Position numbers and translations under genes: made by a program. From contig KV748183.1 in NCBI GenBank assembly GCA_001692895.1, forward strand, positions 682,001 through 746,000: 64,000 bases of DNA. The letters are read 5' to 3'. This DNA comes from Cenococcum geophilum 1.58 (Eukaryota > Ascomycota > Dothideomycetes > Gloniales > Gloniaceae). Numbering within the stretch: position 1 is the first letter of the stretch; the number at the start of each line of letters is the position of its first letter. Shown here one piece after another: positions 1 through 11,809 of the stretch. The notes under the pieces are model-generated. The model worked only from the letters and a program-made list of their open reading frames with translations. It did no database searches and was not told where the DNA came from.

Positions 1-1690
1 TTAGACTTTAAATAAATAATACCCTATTCCTAGCAGACCAGACCTTTACGGACGCTGAAGAAACTAAACTATAAAAGGCTAAGTTCTTAGTAAAGCTGTA
101 AAAGTAGTTAACTAAGCAGAATCCGATTAAGTTTAATAGAGGCCTAATTATATAAAAGGGCAACCTAATTAAGCTAACTTAGGAACGCTAAGCTTAAAAC
201 CTAAAGCTTNTTATAGNAAAGCCTANNGACCTTANTAGNTCCNNNNGAGANACCTATAAGACCGTAAATATAAAGGACTAATACGCTATATAGCGTGCAA
301 GAGGTGCCTATATTGCTATAGTCTGCTAACCTAAATCTGCCTATGACTTATCCTTTGCGGCCTAGGCAGTAGATCTATAAAAAGAAAATATTAAGCAGCT
401 TAATAAGCGCATTTAGTAGCAAATTAATAATGCAGTAAGGGGACTTACTTTTATACCACTAGACCTAAATTCCCTTAGCCTACTAGTATTTACGGACGCC
501 TCCTTTGCCAATAATAAAGACCTATTATTATAAATTGGCTTTATAATTATACTTACGGACTGTAATTAGAACGCAAATATACTACACTAGTCTTTAATTA
601 AGTGCAAATAAGTAACCTATAGTATACTAGCTTTTAAACTATATATACTAGCTTATAAATTTAATATAGCAGCTATAATCAAATTAACGGTCTAGAAGAT
701 TCTATAACTAAAGTAGTTACCCCTGGTTTTATATACCGATTTAAAGTCCCTTTACAACTGCCTAGTTAAACTAGGTATGATATAAGAGAAGAGGCTTATA
801 GTCGACCTAATGTGCTTATATTAGGCCTACGAACAACGTAAGATTACGGAGGTTAAATAGATTAGTAGTGGAGATAACCTAGTGGACGCTATAACTAAGG
901 CAAAGCCGTATTAAGCCCTTAAAACCCTAATTAACATAAATAAGCTTAACCTAAAAGTTATAAAATAGGTAGAACGGGACTAACGGAGCACCTATGGTAT
1001 GTCTACGGCCCGTTGGAAGGCCGTATGGCTTGTTATACGGTACAGGTGGAAAATGGTAGAAAGCTACGGTGGAATTTAGTGGACTTATATAACCTGCCGA
1101 ATTTTGCAAGGTGGTTAAATTAACCAATTATAATTTTCTATCCCCGGGATAGAAAATCGCTATTGGTTTGCTTAGCACTAGCGCCTTAGCGGCCCTTAAA
1201 ATCTAACTTATAGCTCGTCTACTGCCCGTTAAAAGGCCGTATGGTTTATTTTACGGACCGTAAGCAGAACTTACGGCTAGCTTGGGGCACCGTTTGGAAG
1301 GCAGCCTAGACGGCACCTTAGGGAGATTTCCTATATATTTTCCTTTGTGTTCTATGGTTTTATTAAAGCAATTACGGAGGCTGTATATAGGTGGTTTCAT
1401 TTTTTAAGTACTGCTAGTGTATAATTATAGCACCTGTTGTACTAAACGCGTGCTTATGCGTTCGGTATACCAGGTACGCGTTTACGCGTTTAGTGCACTA
1501 ACCACTTGCTTACGCGTCTGGTGCACTTATGAAGCACTAACTAATTAGGGGGGAGGTATATTAGTATATAGACCACGTAGTCTGCTTCATATAATTGACA
1601 GTCACCATCCAAACAAGTATACGATACTACATGTATTTCGTGCCCGTGGATACGACTTACTTGTGCTATTAAGTTAGTACGAACAGTCTT
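1..1690 (+). mobile_element. Copia (Ty1) LTR retrotransposon fossil, 3' end
   Basis: A degenerate forward-strand fragment of a Ty1/Copia pol gene. The residues FTDASFANN near 490-515, followed by further RNase H-like sequence to about 960, are typical of the Copia RNase H end of pol. A purine-rich tract near 1549-1557 and the sequence after it look like the polypurine tract and the start of a 3' LTR. The element is broken, with many breaks, and very AT-rich in a RIP-like way, so it is old and inactive. The window begins inside it and there are runs of N near 209-251, so its 5' parts cannot be seen. The limits are approximate. Confidence 0.7.
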
Positions 1691-2952
1691 TAAGAAGATA
1701 GGTAACTTATATAAAGTAAAGCTCCTAGATTTAATTAAAGTTTACCCTATTTTCTCTTTAGATAAACTATAGAAAGCCGTAAATAACCTATTACCTAGAT
1801 AAAAGAATAAACCTCCCCTACTAATCTAAGTTAATAGCGAAGATAAATACGAAATTAAAGAAATACTGGCCTATAAGCTTATAAGGGGAATATTAAAATA
1901 TCGTGTTAGTTAGAAAGGGTATAATCTAGACCCTACTTAGTACCCTATATAGAACTTTATAGGTAGTCCCTATAAGCTTTAAAAGTTTTATAATCGTTAC
2001 CCTAATAAACCTAAACCCCTAAAGTACCTCAATAAGTAGATAAAGTGCTAGAATAGCGAAGACGATAAACTGCCCATTAAGCATAAAGATAAGAATACCC
2101 TATAGATATAATACCCTATAGATATAATACCCTATAGATATAATACTCTATAGATATAAATACCCTAATAGATATAATACCTATAGATATAAATAACCCT
2201 ATAGATATAATACCTATAGATAATAATACCCTATAGATATATATAATACCCTATAGATATAATATACCCTATAAGATATAATACCCTATAGATATAATAC
2301 CCTATAAATATAATACCTATAGATATAATACCCTATAGATATAATACCCTATAGATATAATACCTATAGATATAATACCCTATAGATATAATACCTATAG
2401 ATATAATACCCTATAGATATAATAATATAATACCCTATAGATATAATACCCTATAGATATAATACCCTATAGATATAATACCCTATAGATATAATACGGA
2501 CGTATAAAGCCTAAGGGCAGACTTTTTTAGAGGGGAGGGTAATGTTACGGCGCTAGTAGAAACTAGTGGATTATAGCGGATAGTTTTAGATAGTTTTAGA
2601 TAGTTTTAGATAATTACTATTATGTAACTAGAGGATTATATATAACGTTAAGCGGCGCTACCCTTCGTCTCCTTTTCTTTTTTTAACTTTAAATCCTTAT
2701 CTATAGACTACTAATTGTATAGGCTTACGTGTCCCTCTTACTATACTCATGCCTTAATTAACTAAGTCGCTAATAGTATTAAGGTACTAGCGGATAAAGT
2801 TAATTAGTTTAACTAGCAGTACGTCTAATAATTAGATATACTTAGGGGGTTATACCCTTTTAATACCCTAGATAATTTTAATAGATTTGTTAATATAGAA
2901 GATTATACTAACTAGGTTAGGGAAAGGTTAAATAGGGTTATTAATTTAATAA
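1690..2952 (+). mobile_element. Gypsy (Ty3) chromovirus fossil: integrase tail, chromodomain, 3' LTR
   Basis: A forward-strand fragment resembling the C-terminal end of a Ty3/Gypsy chromovirus integrase. The chromodomain-like stretch at about 1830-2095 includes the residues KYRVS, KGYNLDP and NRYPNKPKP, matching the usual chromodomain tail of fungal Gypsy elements. A purine tract lies at 2531-2539 and a probable 3' LTR begins at 2543 (TGTTACGGCG). The 16-bp minisatellite at 2095-2496 sits between integrase and polypurine tract. The LTR is interrupted by the 719-bp element at 2953. The fossil is broken and RIP-degraded; only the 3' part is present. Confidence 0.7.
2095..2496. repeat. 16-bp minisatellite, about 25 units
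   Basis: Tandem copies of a unit reading ATACCCTATAGATATA with small length variants. The array lies inside the Gypsy fossil, just after its chromodomain. Units are nearly identical although the surrounding DNA is heavily mutated, so expansion or homogenisation was probably later than most of the RIP damage. Unit number is estimated from array length. Confidence 0.9.
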
Positions 2953-3671
2953 GGTCGCCACTATTCATACACCCCCTAAATAATACACGTACACCCCCCA
3001 ATTGATACGCATACACCCCCTACCTCATTTGGTTTGGATGCTTCCTTATTAAGTTAGATGCATCTTTATTAAGTTAGAATATCACGTACATTTGACTTGT
3101 TTGCGCCTGCATCACGAAAATTAAAGTGCAAGTCCGTAGTATTTCGCTCGAATGCTGAGGGCTCTCTACGAGTAGATCTGTTAACGCGATTGGCAATTGT
3201 AGAGCTAGTTATAGAATTAATTACCCGACCGCCGCGACGCTCTATAATTGCAGGCTCTTAAATGCGAAGCAGAGGTGTTGATTTAGGTCCCACCGGGCGC
3301 AGGCGCGGGCGCGGGTGTGGGCGTGGGCGTTGGGCGCGAAGCAGAGGTCGCAGCACCCAAATTAGTTTGCGCGACGCCTCACAAAGTACTACGCAATCTA
3401 ATTAATTAACTTAGGCGCGATCTAAATTTAGACTCTACTACTTATACTGTAACTAAAATCGAGACCTGATCGTGATGTTGCAGTTGTAAAACTTACATAG
3501 CGCGTACTTTGATTTTCGCGATGCAGGCGCAAACGCACGTGATATTCTAACTTGATGAGGATTTATCTAACTTAATGAGGAAGCGTCTAAACCAAATGAG
3601 GTAGGGGGTGTATGCGTATCAATTGGGGGGTGTACGTGTATCATTTAGGGGGTGTATAAATAGTGGCGACC
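2953..3671. mobile_element. 719-bp terminal-inverted-repeat element (MITE-like) with 8-bp target duplication
   Basis: Both ends read GGTCGCCACTA inward, and the inverted similarity runs for well over 100 bp: the blocks CATACACCCCCT, TACACCCCCCAATTGATACG and CACGTGATATTCTAAC recur in reverse complement at the right end. The flanks carry a perfect 8-bp direct repeat TTTAATAA at 2945-2952 and 3672-3679. No open frame of useful length is present, so it is non-autonomous. The interior (about 3230-3360) is GC-rich, unlike the AT-rich host DNA. Eight-base duplications are usual for hAT elements, but the long inverted repeats and the G-start are unusual for hAT, so the superfamily is left open. Confidence 0.88.
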
Positions 3672-3679
3672 TTTAATAA

Positions 3680-4690
3680 TTAACCTTATAACAATTAACA
3701 TAATTAATCTTATAGAAATTAGAGTAGCTAACTAATCTTTAGACTTCTATAAACTCCTATAAACTTCTAAACTAATTAAATGCCTATATTTATTAATGCT
3801 TTAAACCAGTATACCTATAATAACCCCCTTAGGTTAAATTTACTCCGTTTTTAAACTTTTATAAACTCTTACGAACTTCTAGGCTAATTAAATGCCTATA
3901 TTTCTATTTAACTAGGCTAACTAATCTATATAAACTTGTATATAAACCTATATACGACCTTTTATACGACCTTTTATATATAAGGCAATAATAGAACCTA
4001 GTAACTATATTTAACTACTATCTACCTATACTACCTACTAGACAACTTTAGGGCTTCTATAACGCCTTATAGTTAGGCCTATACTAAATAGTACCGTTAT
4101 TTAGGATTACCCCTTAGATTAATATAGCCGGATTAAAGCTTGTCTATAAAGGATGCTTTATAGTTTAGCCTGTACTAAATAGTATTATTGTTTAGGTTTT
4201 ACCCCTTAGATTAACACAGCTAGATTAAAGCTTACCCATAAAGAATATGCTATAAAAGCCGCCACTTTAGCTTACTAGAGTGCCAGAAAGTAACGCTAAC
4301 CCCCTATTTTTCCCCTTACGCCATATTACTGCTGCTAGGACCTAGTAGTAGACCACTAAACGGCTTATACTCCGCTAAAAACCTTAGCCTAGGAGGTAGG
4401 GGTAAGGGATTCTTAGGGTCCTTACTTATTACTATTAAATACAACTATTCCGGGTATTAAATTAAGGTAGATTCTATTGAAAGGAACCGTTAACTAAGTT
4501 AAAGGTCTTCTAGATATTACCTTATAAGCTTTACTTACTCTATATAGTTTATATTCTACTATTATCGGACCTTTTAGAATCGCGCCCATTACTAATTAAG
4601 GTAGTTACTTAATTGCTTCTTTTCCTGCATAGCCTAATCGCTAGTGCTATATATAGCCTTCTGCCTAATTTAGTAGAGGCTTTAATAAAT
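3680..4690. other. AT-rich degraded repeat DNA, no gene seen
   Basis: No coding potential is visible. It contains two direct repeats of about 89 bp at 4073-4161 and 4165-4254, sharing ACTAAATAGTA and TACCCCTTAGATTAA, and a further diverged pair around 3745-3800 and 3850-3900 sharing CTAATTAAATGCCTATATTT. It may be the rest of the Gypsy LTR and neighbouring retrotransposon DNA after the inserted 719-bp element. Confidence 0.5.
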
Positions 4691-6470
4691 ACTTTATTAG
4701 CTATAATTAAGTCGCAAATAAAGCCTCTAGTAAGTTACTTTTTAGCCTATTGTATTTAATAGGGTTCTAACTATAGTAGCAGCCACAGTAGGCGTACGTC
4801 TCGTTGTCGCCATAGAAGAGAGTGTTCTCTTCACTATTCCAGTAAACTCTCTTATTATTAAGCTTATTAAGATATACTAAGTTAGTATAGAAGCCTAGTA
4901 TAAAGGCTGCTCCTAAGAGCTATATCTATCTCTTCCCTTTAGGGTAGTTAATTATAATTATAGCTAAACGCTAAACTATAGCCTACGATTTCTTCTATAT
5001 GCGAGCCTATATAAACGCATTCTAATATAGGCTCGATATTACTAATAAACCTAGCTTTATCGTTAAAGACATATAGGCTAGTTCCCAAGTTAAGAATAAT
5101 ACTATCACGAACCTTATAATTAGAAGCTATGTTATAGGCTCCTATATAATAAACTATAAAGTTTCCATAGGGCTTTTAAGAGCTCTACTAGTTACTATTC
5201 TTTAGCTTTTTATTAGCTTAATCGTCCTTTTTAATTTACTTAATACAAGCCTTAATTTCGGGCGTTGCATTAGCAATCTTCTTATCCACCTTCTTCTAAA
5301 TTTCGTTACTTAGTTTAAACTAAGATAGGTAAGAAATCGACTCTATAATATACCAGCACTTATTAAAGTAGTAACGTTTTCCGTATAAGCACTCCAGCGG
5401 CGGTCGCCTTTTCTTCTTCTACTTATCTACTAATAATTAAGGCTTTAATTTAGGCTTTAAATTCGGCAACTTATCCGTAAAGGTAATACCAAAGGATCCT
5501 TATAAGGTTTTACCCTTTTAGGCGAGCTCCGTACAATAGTAGTTTCGGTATATTTTAACTAGTTTAAAGAAAGTAGGAAGCGTCTTCTTCTTCCACTTAA
5601 GCCTTTTAAGCTAATTCTTCTAATATTCTAACTAGCTTAGTATAATAGATTTAACTGCGTATATAAAATCTTTTACTAAATAATTATTATTTACCTTAGG
5701 TAGATCTAGCTCCTTACACTTAGTATACACCGTCTCCTACTCTTATAACTAAACCTTAAAGTTCTAGTTCTAAGGCGCTTTCTTAAGCCTTATATACTAG
5801 GTAGCTAGTTAAAGCTTTTAGGCGCTATTAGTTAGAGTAATTCTCTACTTAAGAGACACAAAGATATTATAGGTAGTTACGCATTTAAACGTATAAATAA
5901 GGTAGGTATATAAGATAGAGCTTAGAATATAGCTATGTAACGTATTAAAAGCTAACAGCTGTTTTCTATATAGCTTTATATTATCCCTATAGTCGGCTTT
6001 AAGTATATAAAGCTCCTCCTTCTCCTCCTTATCTACCTCTACGAGCTTCATCTTCCCCCAGCTATTAGTATCCTTAGGTAAGGCTCAAACAGGTTCTTTA
6101 AGCTATAGTAGATCGGCCTTAGGTATTAATAGGTCAACATACTTCTAGAGACAATTATTATTCGCTTTTAACTTAATAACCTTAATCCATTCGTCCTAAT
6201 TGTTTAGGCTTATAAGGATAACGAATAATATAATAACGGGAGGGGTTTCTTATTAAGAAGTTATTATAGGTAGTTGTCTATAATTAAGATAATAATTAAA
6301 ATTAATGGGAATAAAGGCTTTGGAATTAAAGATAATACAGTAGACGGCCTAATAACTATTAAACGGACGATTAGGAATAAGAACTCTATCTATTAATAAG
6401 GGCTCTAGAAGCTCTTTATATACATTAGGTAGGTCTAGACAACTAAGTTAAAATAGGTAATAGAAAATAG
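4690..6470 (-). mobile_element. Copia (Ty1) LTR retrotransposon fossil, gag and protease part
   Basis: Reading the reverse strand, a Copia-type Gag (UBN2-like) stretch is recognisable at about 6200-5600, including KADYRDNIKLYRKQ and TYLIYTFKCVTTYN. A Cys/His cluster of the fungal Copia kind follows near 5400-5330 (ECLYGKRYYFNKCWY). Further on, ILNLGTSLYVFNDKARF at about 5110-5060 resembles the protease active-site region. Downstream pol domains are not seen. The element is broken in many places, RIP-degraded and probably as old as its neighbours. The junction with the HET pseudogene lies near 6470. Confidence 0.65.
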
Positions 6471-6559
6471 GTAATGAGGCATTCGATGAGACATTTAGTC
6501 ATAAGTTGAGAGACAACTAAGACATAGTTCGTATAGATGATCTAGGTCGTCAGACAGTA

Positions 6560-7841
6560 TTACGATGGTGGTAAGGGTCGACAGAACGTGCGGCTCGCTT
6601 TTGAAGTAAACGCAATAACAGCCACCAAAACACTGGGAGCATGCCTCTATTGGACACGAATCTAGATCCTCCAAGAGCTAGTACTTGCAAAGAGTGTCGA
6701 TGTTCTATGCGGCAGAAGCCAACTTCCATTCTCTTGCTTTCGGCTTGCTAGCAGCGCTTGGTCGAAGATTTCCCACGTTTATTCCGACGAATTGGACGAG
6801 AGATCTCTGCAATACCTATCGCTTTGCGGCACGCCGATGTTCCACATGTTGGATATGGTCAATACCTTTTCGCCAGATCGCAGCCAGATCGCCCGTAATC
6901 ACGCTCCAAGCTCCGAATTCTCCGTTGCCCTTCTACTTAATTTACAAAGTCTCGAAGCAACTGATCCACGAGACAAAATCTACGGATTACTAGGCATCTT
7001 ACCACAGAACATAGATCCTGCTATTCAGCCGGACTACACTAAACCTATAGATGCTTTATTTCGTGAAGTTGCTAAAGCATTGCTACTTAAGGATGAAAAC
7101 CTGAGAGTCCTTCACTGTGCTGCCGAAAGAAGTCCCATACCAAGCACCTTGCCATCTTGGGTACCAAGCTGGCAGAGGAGCAATAGCAACTTGCCACTCG
7201 CGTCTTTCGTACCTTAGTATCAACAGAGTACTGCTATTCAATTCACTCGCTTGGTTCGATTCACCGACAATGACCGTATCCTTTACTGCAAGGGATACAC
7301 TATCGACTACGTTGAGAACATCTACCATGGGGTTTCACCTTTCGTTAGTAAGGAGGGTCTCGAGGTCCTATACGAAAATATCCTAAAGGGTCCCCCGGCG
7401 GGCGGTGTGTCAGCCTTACAAGCGTTCTTCCGCGCCATTTCGTTGGACACCTACGGCCATGGTCTATATCGCAGCCAATTGATTGCTGACACCGATGAAT
7501 ACTATTGGCAAGCCGCCCGTTTTCTCAAATTACTGGCCCAGCAGCTATCCCACAACTGGGAGCTCCCGTCCACGATCTCCATGGACGAATTTCTTATATT
7601 TACCTTTTTTGGGGATGAGGAAATTACTCTTGCAGCAGTGGAACTGCTTTTGCTCGTCGAAGATCCAGGGCTTGATTTGGGTGTCTACCATACTCATTTG
7701 ATAACTATGATGTCAGGTCGTGTGCCTTTCCGGTCTGCAAATGGCAGGATGGGTTTGGGCTCTTATCGGCAGCTTTACTATACCAGAAACGTGCAACGCC
7801 TGCCCAGGTTTCGCGATCGCGCAGGTCCTCATTTTCGATAG
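6560..7841 (+). pseudogene. HET-domain (heterokaryon incompatibility) gene, broken and 5'-truncated
   Basis: The forward frame that includes 6651-7841 carries signatures of the middle and C-terminal part of fungal HET proteins: LQELVLAKSVDVLCG near 6666-6710, ATDPRDKIYGLLGIL near 6957-7000, IQPDYTKPIDALF near 7025-7062, and LPSWVPSW near 7150-7172. HET proteins mediate non-self recognition and cell death after hyphal fusion. The N-terminal HET core (the WIDAICINQ-type block) is absent, apparently lost at the junction with the Copia fossil. The frame has at least two breaks and its C-terminus does not follow the family, so it is a relic. GC content is near that of normal genes, so it decayed mainly by truncation rather than heavy RIP. 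Confidence 0.8.
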
Positions 7842-8218
7842 CCATGCGATATCAACCAAGATCACCAAGACATTCGATCCAAGTATCCTCAAATGTAGGC
7901 ACGGTCTCGTAGAGAAGAGTCAGCATCTAATAAGCAAGGTATATAAAAGCGAGCATATAATCCAAACTTTCGGGCAGCCAACGACGTAATAGCTCAAGGA
8001 AAGAGTGGATACTATGTTTCCACATTCTAGCAGGCATGGAGTACTTAGTTACCAGACAACGTAATGCGGGGGAAGTAGAAGGATGTTAAGAGGCCAAAAA
8101 GAAGTCATGATGCTTATGCAGCAAGGTTCGGTGTAGAGTAGTCAATACTTGCCAGTGATTATTTGCAAATTTGGAATTTGGATCTCCTTCGGTTTCAGGA
8201 GACGCAGAGGCCTAAGCT
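7842..8218. other. Flank between HET relic and hAT element, nothing recognised
   Basis: A small open frame runs to 7989 but has no recognisable homology; it may be the out-of-frame end of the HET relic. The segment ends with GCCTAAGCT at 8210-8218, the left copy of the hAT target duplication. Confidence 0.5.
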
Positions 8219-10954
8219 CAGTGGTCTCGATGATATTTTTATTCATTGCTTCTTAACGATATATTCATTCATAAGGAGTGATAATGATTGAATATTTTAA
8301 TAGCCCTTATGAATGAATATTCATAAGATTATAAATATATATAGAGACTTAAAGCTCTCATGGGGTAGTAGGGTGTAGTAAAAGGATACTAAGGTGTAAA
8401 CACAGGACCAGTTTTACACTGTACGTTCTNATATATACGCAAGAGTCAAATTTTTTAGACTCGCCCACAGATGCTTCCTTTCTATAATATTATTTAACAC
8501 CCCCCCCCTAATACCAACCACAATTTAGTACCATGCCTCCTTCTCTCTCGCAATCCATTGTTATTAACTCTGATAGCAATTCTAACGCCCAATCGGAACT
8601 ATCTAAGCTTAAAAGCGAGCTCTTTAAAGACCTAAATCCCAACGAAGAATACGACGCGTCACTCTCTTCCAAGTCCTCCCCCCAATTCTCCCCCTAATCC
8701 TTTAAACAGGCCTATAAAAAACGGAAAGTTCGGGCTATAAATACATGGGCTCTCGCGCGTAAGCCTGTTGGTAGTAAGCCGCTTATAAATAGTAAAGGAA
8801 GGCAATACTAGTACTATAGGCAATGTGTATTTTAGCGTAATATAGTCACCATAAATATACGCACTTATCTATTTAATGCCCACGGCGTAGTTGTTAAAGA
8901 GGAAGACTTAGTTATTAAGCGGGCCATATAGCAGAGTCTTTAGGGCCTATTTTATAAGCAAGGAGAGCTTTATACGCAGCAGCTTAAAAGGCAGAAGGAC
9001 ACTATACTACGAGAGAGCGTAAATCCAGCCCTAGTACGCGATGCCCTTGCACAGCTAATTGTGGTTCGAAATCTACCATATAAGGTAGTAACTTGGCCGG
9101 AGCTTCGAGCGCTACTTCTTACAGTAAACTACACCTACGAAGAGGCTCTAATAGACTCCAATACTACGGTGCCTAGAATAATTAAGGAGTCCTACATCCT
9201 TAATAAGGAAGTTCTTAAGCAGAAGCTACAGTCCTCTCTTATATCAATACACCTCTTACTTAACGCCTAGACTTCGCCAAATTAAAAGACTTTTATTGCA
9301 ATCTACAGTCACTTTATTAACGATACAGGCGTACTTCAAAAGGCTCTACTTACTCTACCTTTTCTTCTTGGTAAACACGGCGGCGATAAGCAGGTGGAAG
9401 TCCTCTGGTAAGTCCTTAAGGACTACTAAATACTTAATAAGGTTGGATACTGTATGGGCGATAATTACGGCAGTAATAATAAACTTCTTTAAGAGCTATC
9501 TAAGAGGCTTTAGAAAGTAGGGACAGAAGCTTAATACAATCCACAGCAACACCGTATTCGCTGCTATAGGCACGTACTTAATATAGCCGCACAAGCTTTC
9601 TTCTTCTTAGAGGATAAGGAAGCCGTCGACGCTGCCTTCAAGGAGGCTCGCGAGAAGCTTAAGGCAGAGTTAGATCTTGAGGACGATCGGATTAAGGAGC
9701 TCCTTGCTAAAAGGTTTAAAAAAGGGAAGGCTAGCCAGTTTACTTATCGCTAGATTAGTCCTCTAGGAAAGTTGCATAATGTTATTATATATATTTAAAG
9801 CTCTAACGCCCACTATAATTACTTTATCGCGACCGCTCTTTGAGCTATTTCTATAAATAATAACACACAGTGGAACTCGTGGTATTATATAATCTTAATG
9901 GCTCTTAAATTAAAAGACGCAATTATAAAATATTAAGAGCAGTATATTAAGGAATTTAATAAGGAGGACATCCTTAACGCCGCCAATTAGAGAGCTCTTA
10001 AAAATATTAGAGACTTTCTACAGCCCTTCTAGAGAGTTATAAAAGAGACGGAAGGTGACAAGGCTACCCTTAATAAGGTGCTTTATATAATGGATTTTAT
10101 AGTAGAGCACTTTAAATCAGCTCTATATAAGTACGCAGCCAACCTAAAGCTCTGCGACTGCATTCGAACCAGCTGGCACGCCTTTAATAAATACTACCTT
10201 AAGACCGACGAAGTTACCGTATACAGCGCAGCCTTACTATTGGCTCCTTACTGTAGGAAGGCCTATATTAATCGCAACTAGAAAGCTTCTTAGAGGAAGC
10301 CCGTAGTTAATGCGGCCCGGAGGCTTTGGGTAAATAAGTATAAGGATAAGTATGCAAGTCAAGCAGAAGAGGAAGATATTGCTCGCGATTAGGAGCCTAA
10401 CGAGTACAATATATGGAACAGGAAGCAGTCAATCCTTAACGCGATTGAGGATAAATTTAAACACTTTATTAACGCCTCCCCTACTAATCTTCCTGCTGGT
10501 ACTACTGCCCTTAATTAGTGGCTTAATCCAAGCAATTACGTAGACTACCCATCACTCTACCGTATAGCAATAGATATCTTATCTATACTACCTATGTCAG
10601 CTAAACCAGAGCGAATATTTTCCGGAGCTTAAAGGACAATTACTTAGCAACGGATAAAGCTTGGGCCAGCGAATATTAAGCGATCAGAGTGCTTAAAGTC
10701 GTGGGTAAGAGGAGGAGTTGTACAAGGCTGGAGGAGGCAGCTACTGGTGAATATAAGGGGGGGAGGGAAGGGGTAGAGGACTCTATAGAGACGTCGCCTA
10801 GATCAATTTAGGTACAACACCATGCCAAGACTGTTGATATTGCCTATATCTACAATATCGCGATTATTCATTCATATCGCGATATTCTGATTGGCTTATG
10901 AATTGAATACGATATTAGGCCTATTTATTCATTCATTCATCATCGAGACCACTG
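8219..10954 (+). mobile_element. hAT DNA transposon, full length with matched ends
   Basis: The left end CAGTGGTCTCGATGAT (8219-8234) is the reverse complement of the right end ATCATCGAGACCACTG (10939-10954). GCCTAAGCT flanks both sides (8210-8218 and 10955-10963), a 9-bp match containing the 8-bp duplication expected for hAT. Subterminal regions hold many ATTCATTCA-type motifs in both orientations, probably transposase binding sites. The single internal gene is described separately. The element is about 2736 bp, a usual size for fungal hAT elements, and appears structurally complete but coding-dead. Confidence 0.92.
8533..10776 (+). pseudogene. hAT transposase, inactivated by in-frame stops
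   Basis: From the ATG at 8533 (MPPSLSQS) to a stop at 10774-10776 a single forward frame encodes a hAT transposase of about 747 codons, interrupted by more than twenty in-frame stops. Those I read are TAG or TAA at places where Gln or Trp would be expected, i.e. CAG/CAA to TAG/TAA and TGG to TAG. That is the RIP pattern. Recognisable parts are GVLQKALLTLPFLLGKHGGD (about 9331-9390), HRIRCYRHVLNIAAQAFFF (about 9547-9603), LKLCDCIRTSWHAFNKYY (about 10144-10197) and the C-terminal dimerisation block LPMSAKPERIFSGA near 10590-10630. I saw no frameshift, so the frame is otherwise preserved. A zinc-finger BED domain is not obvious at the N-terminus. Confidence 0.9.
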
Positions 10955-11809
10955 GCCTAAGCTCTATCCACATAAATACATTTTGTCTCTACCATTGTAA
11001 GGCCAGCATATATAGACTTCACTTCTAAGGCGAGCTGCTCTTAAGAAATAGGGCGTAAGTCGGGTTAAAGTAGAAGATTTGGATATCGAGGATTAAAACG
11101 CTGAATTTCCATAACACTTGGCTGCCGTTGGCGGGTTGGCTGTATATTGAACGGCGACGGTGAACCACCTACCAAGCTGTGCTTTGGACTTCCATAAGAT
11201 GGCGGCCTATAGGTCTTGGATTGTCGCCGATGGGTAGAGTAGTAGTGCCCGTAGGGGTTTGCTTCAACGGACTACCCCTCACTGGGCGGGCTGGACGTTA
11301 GCTGTATAAATAGATTCACACCAGCGGTCGGCCATAGTATAGATCAAACATGCGAGCGTGACTAGATTTTGGCTTTGACGGATCCAGGCCGCCAGCATAT
11401 CGAATATCTCTTGAATAATCTAAGTCGTCCGTATACGGATCGCCGGCATTGGCACGCCTCGGAGTGTCCTGGCAGATTGGAACTCGTGCGGCAAATTCTG
11501 TAGGCTGTATGTCAGAGCCCTGCAATAACCGGAAATGGAAATGAATTCACACCGGAAAAGTCGGTGAAATTCACAGGGTACAAGTACAAATAAATCTTAC
11601 GTAGGATAATTGACCAGTGATCTTGTTGGACTGGACTGGACAGGAGCTGGAGCTGGAGCTGGATTACTAACCTTTATAGGTAACCGTTAGTCCCATTTAG
11701 GTTTAGCGTTCGTGGAGCTCCAGTAGCTTTGGAGTGGATTTGGGGGTCAAATCCACTCCACTCCAATCCAACAAGACCACTGGAATTGACAATACGTGCA
11801 ATCGGTAGA
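10955..11809. other. Non-coding flank with a perfect hairpin
   Basis: No gene is supported. At 11730-11760 there is a perfect 12-bp stem with a 7-nt loop (TGGAGTGGATTT and its complement), about 50 bp before the next start codon. A short GGAGCT repeat occurs at 11643-11662. The reverse-strand frame at 11316-11525 shows no family resemblance and was not called. Confidence 0.5.
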
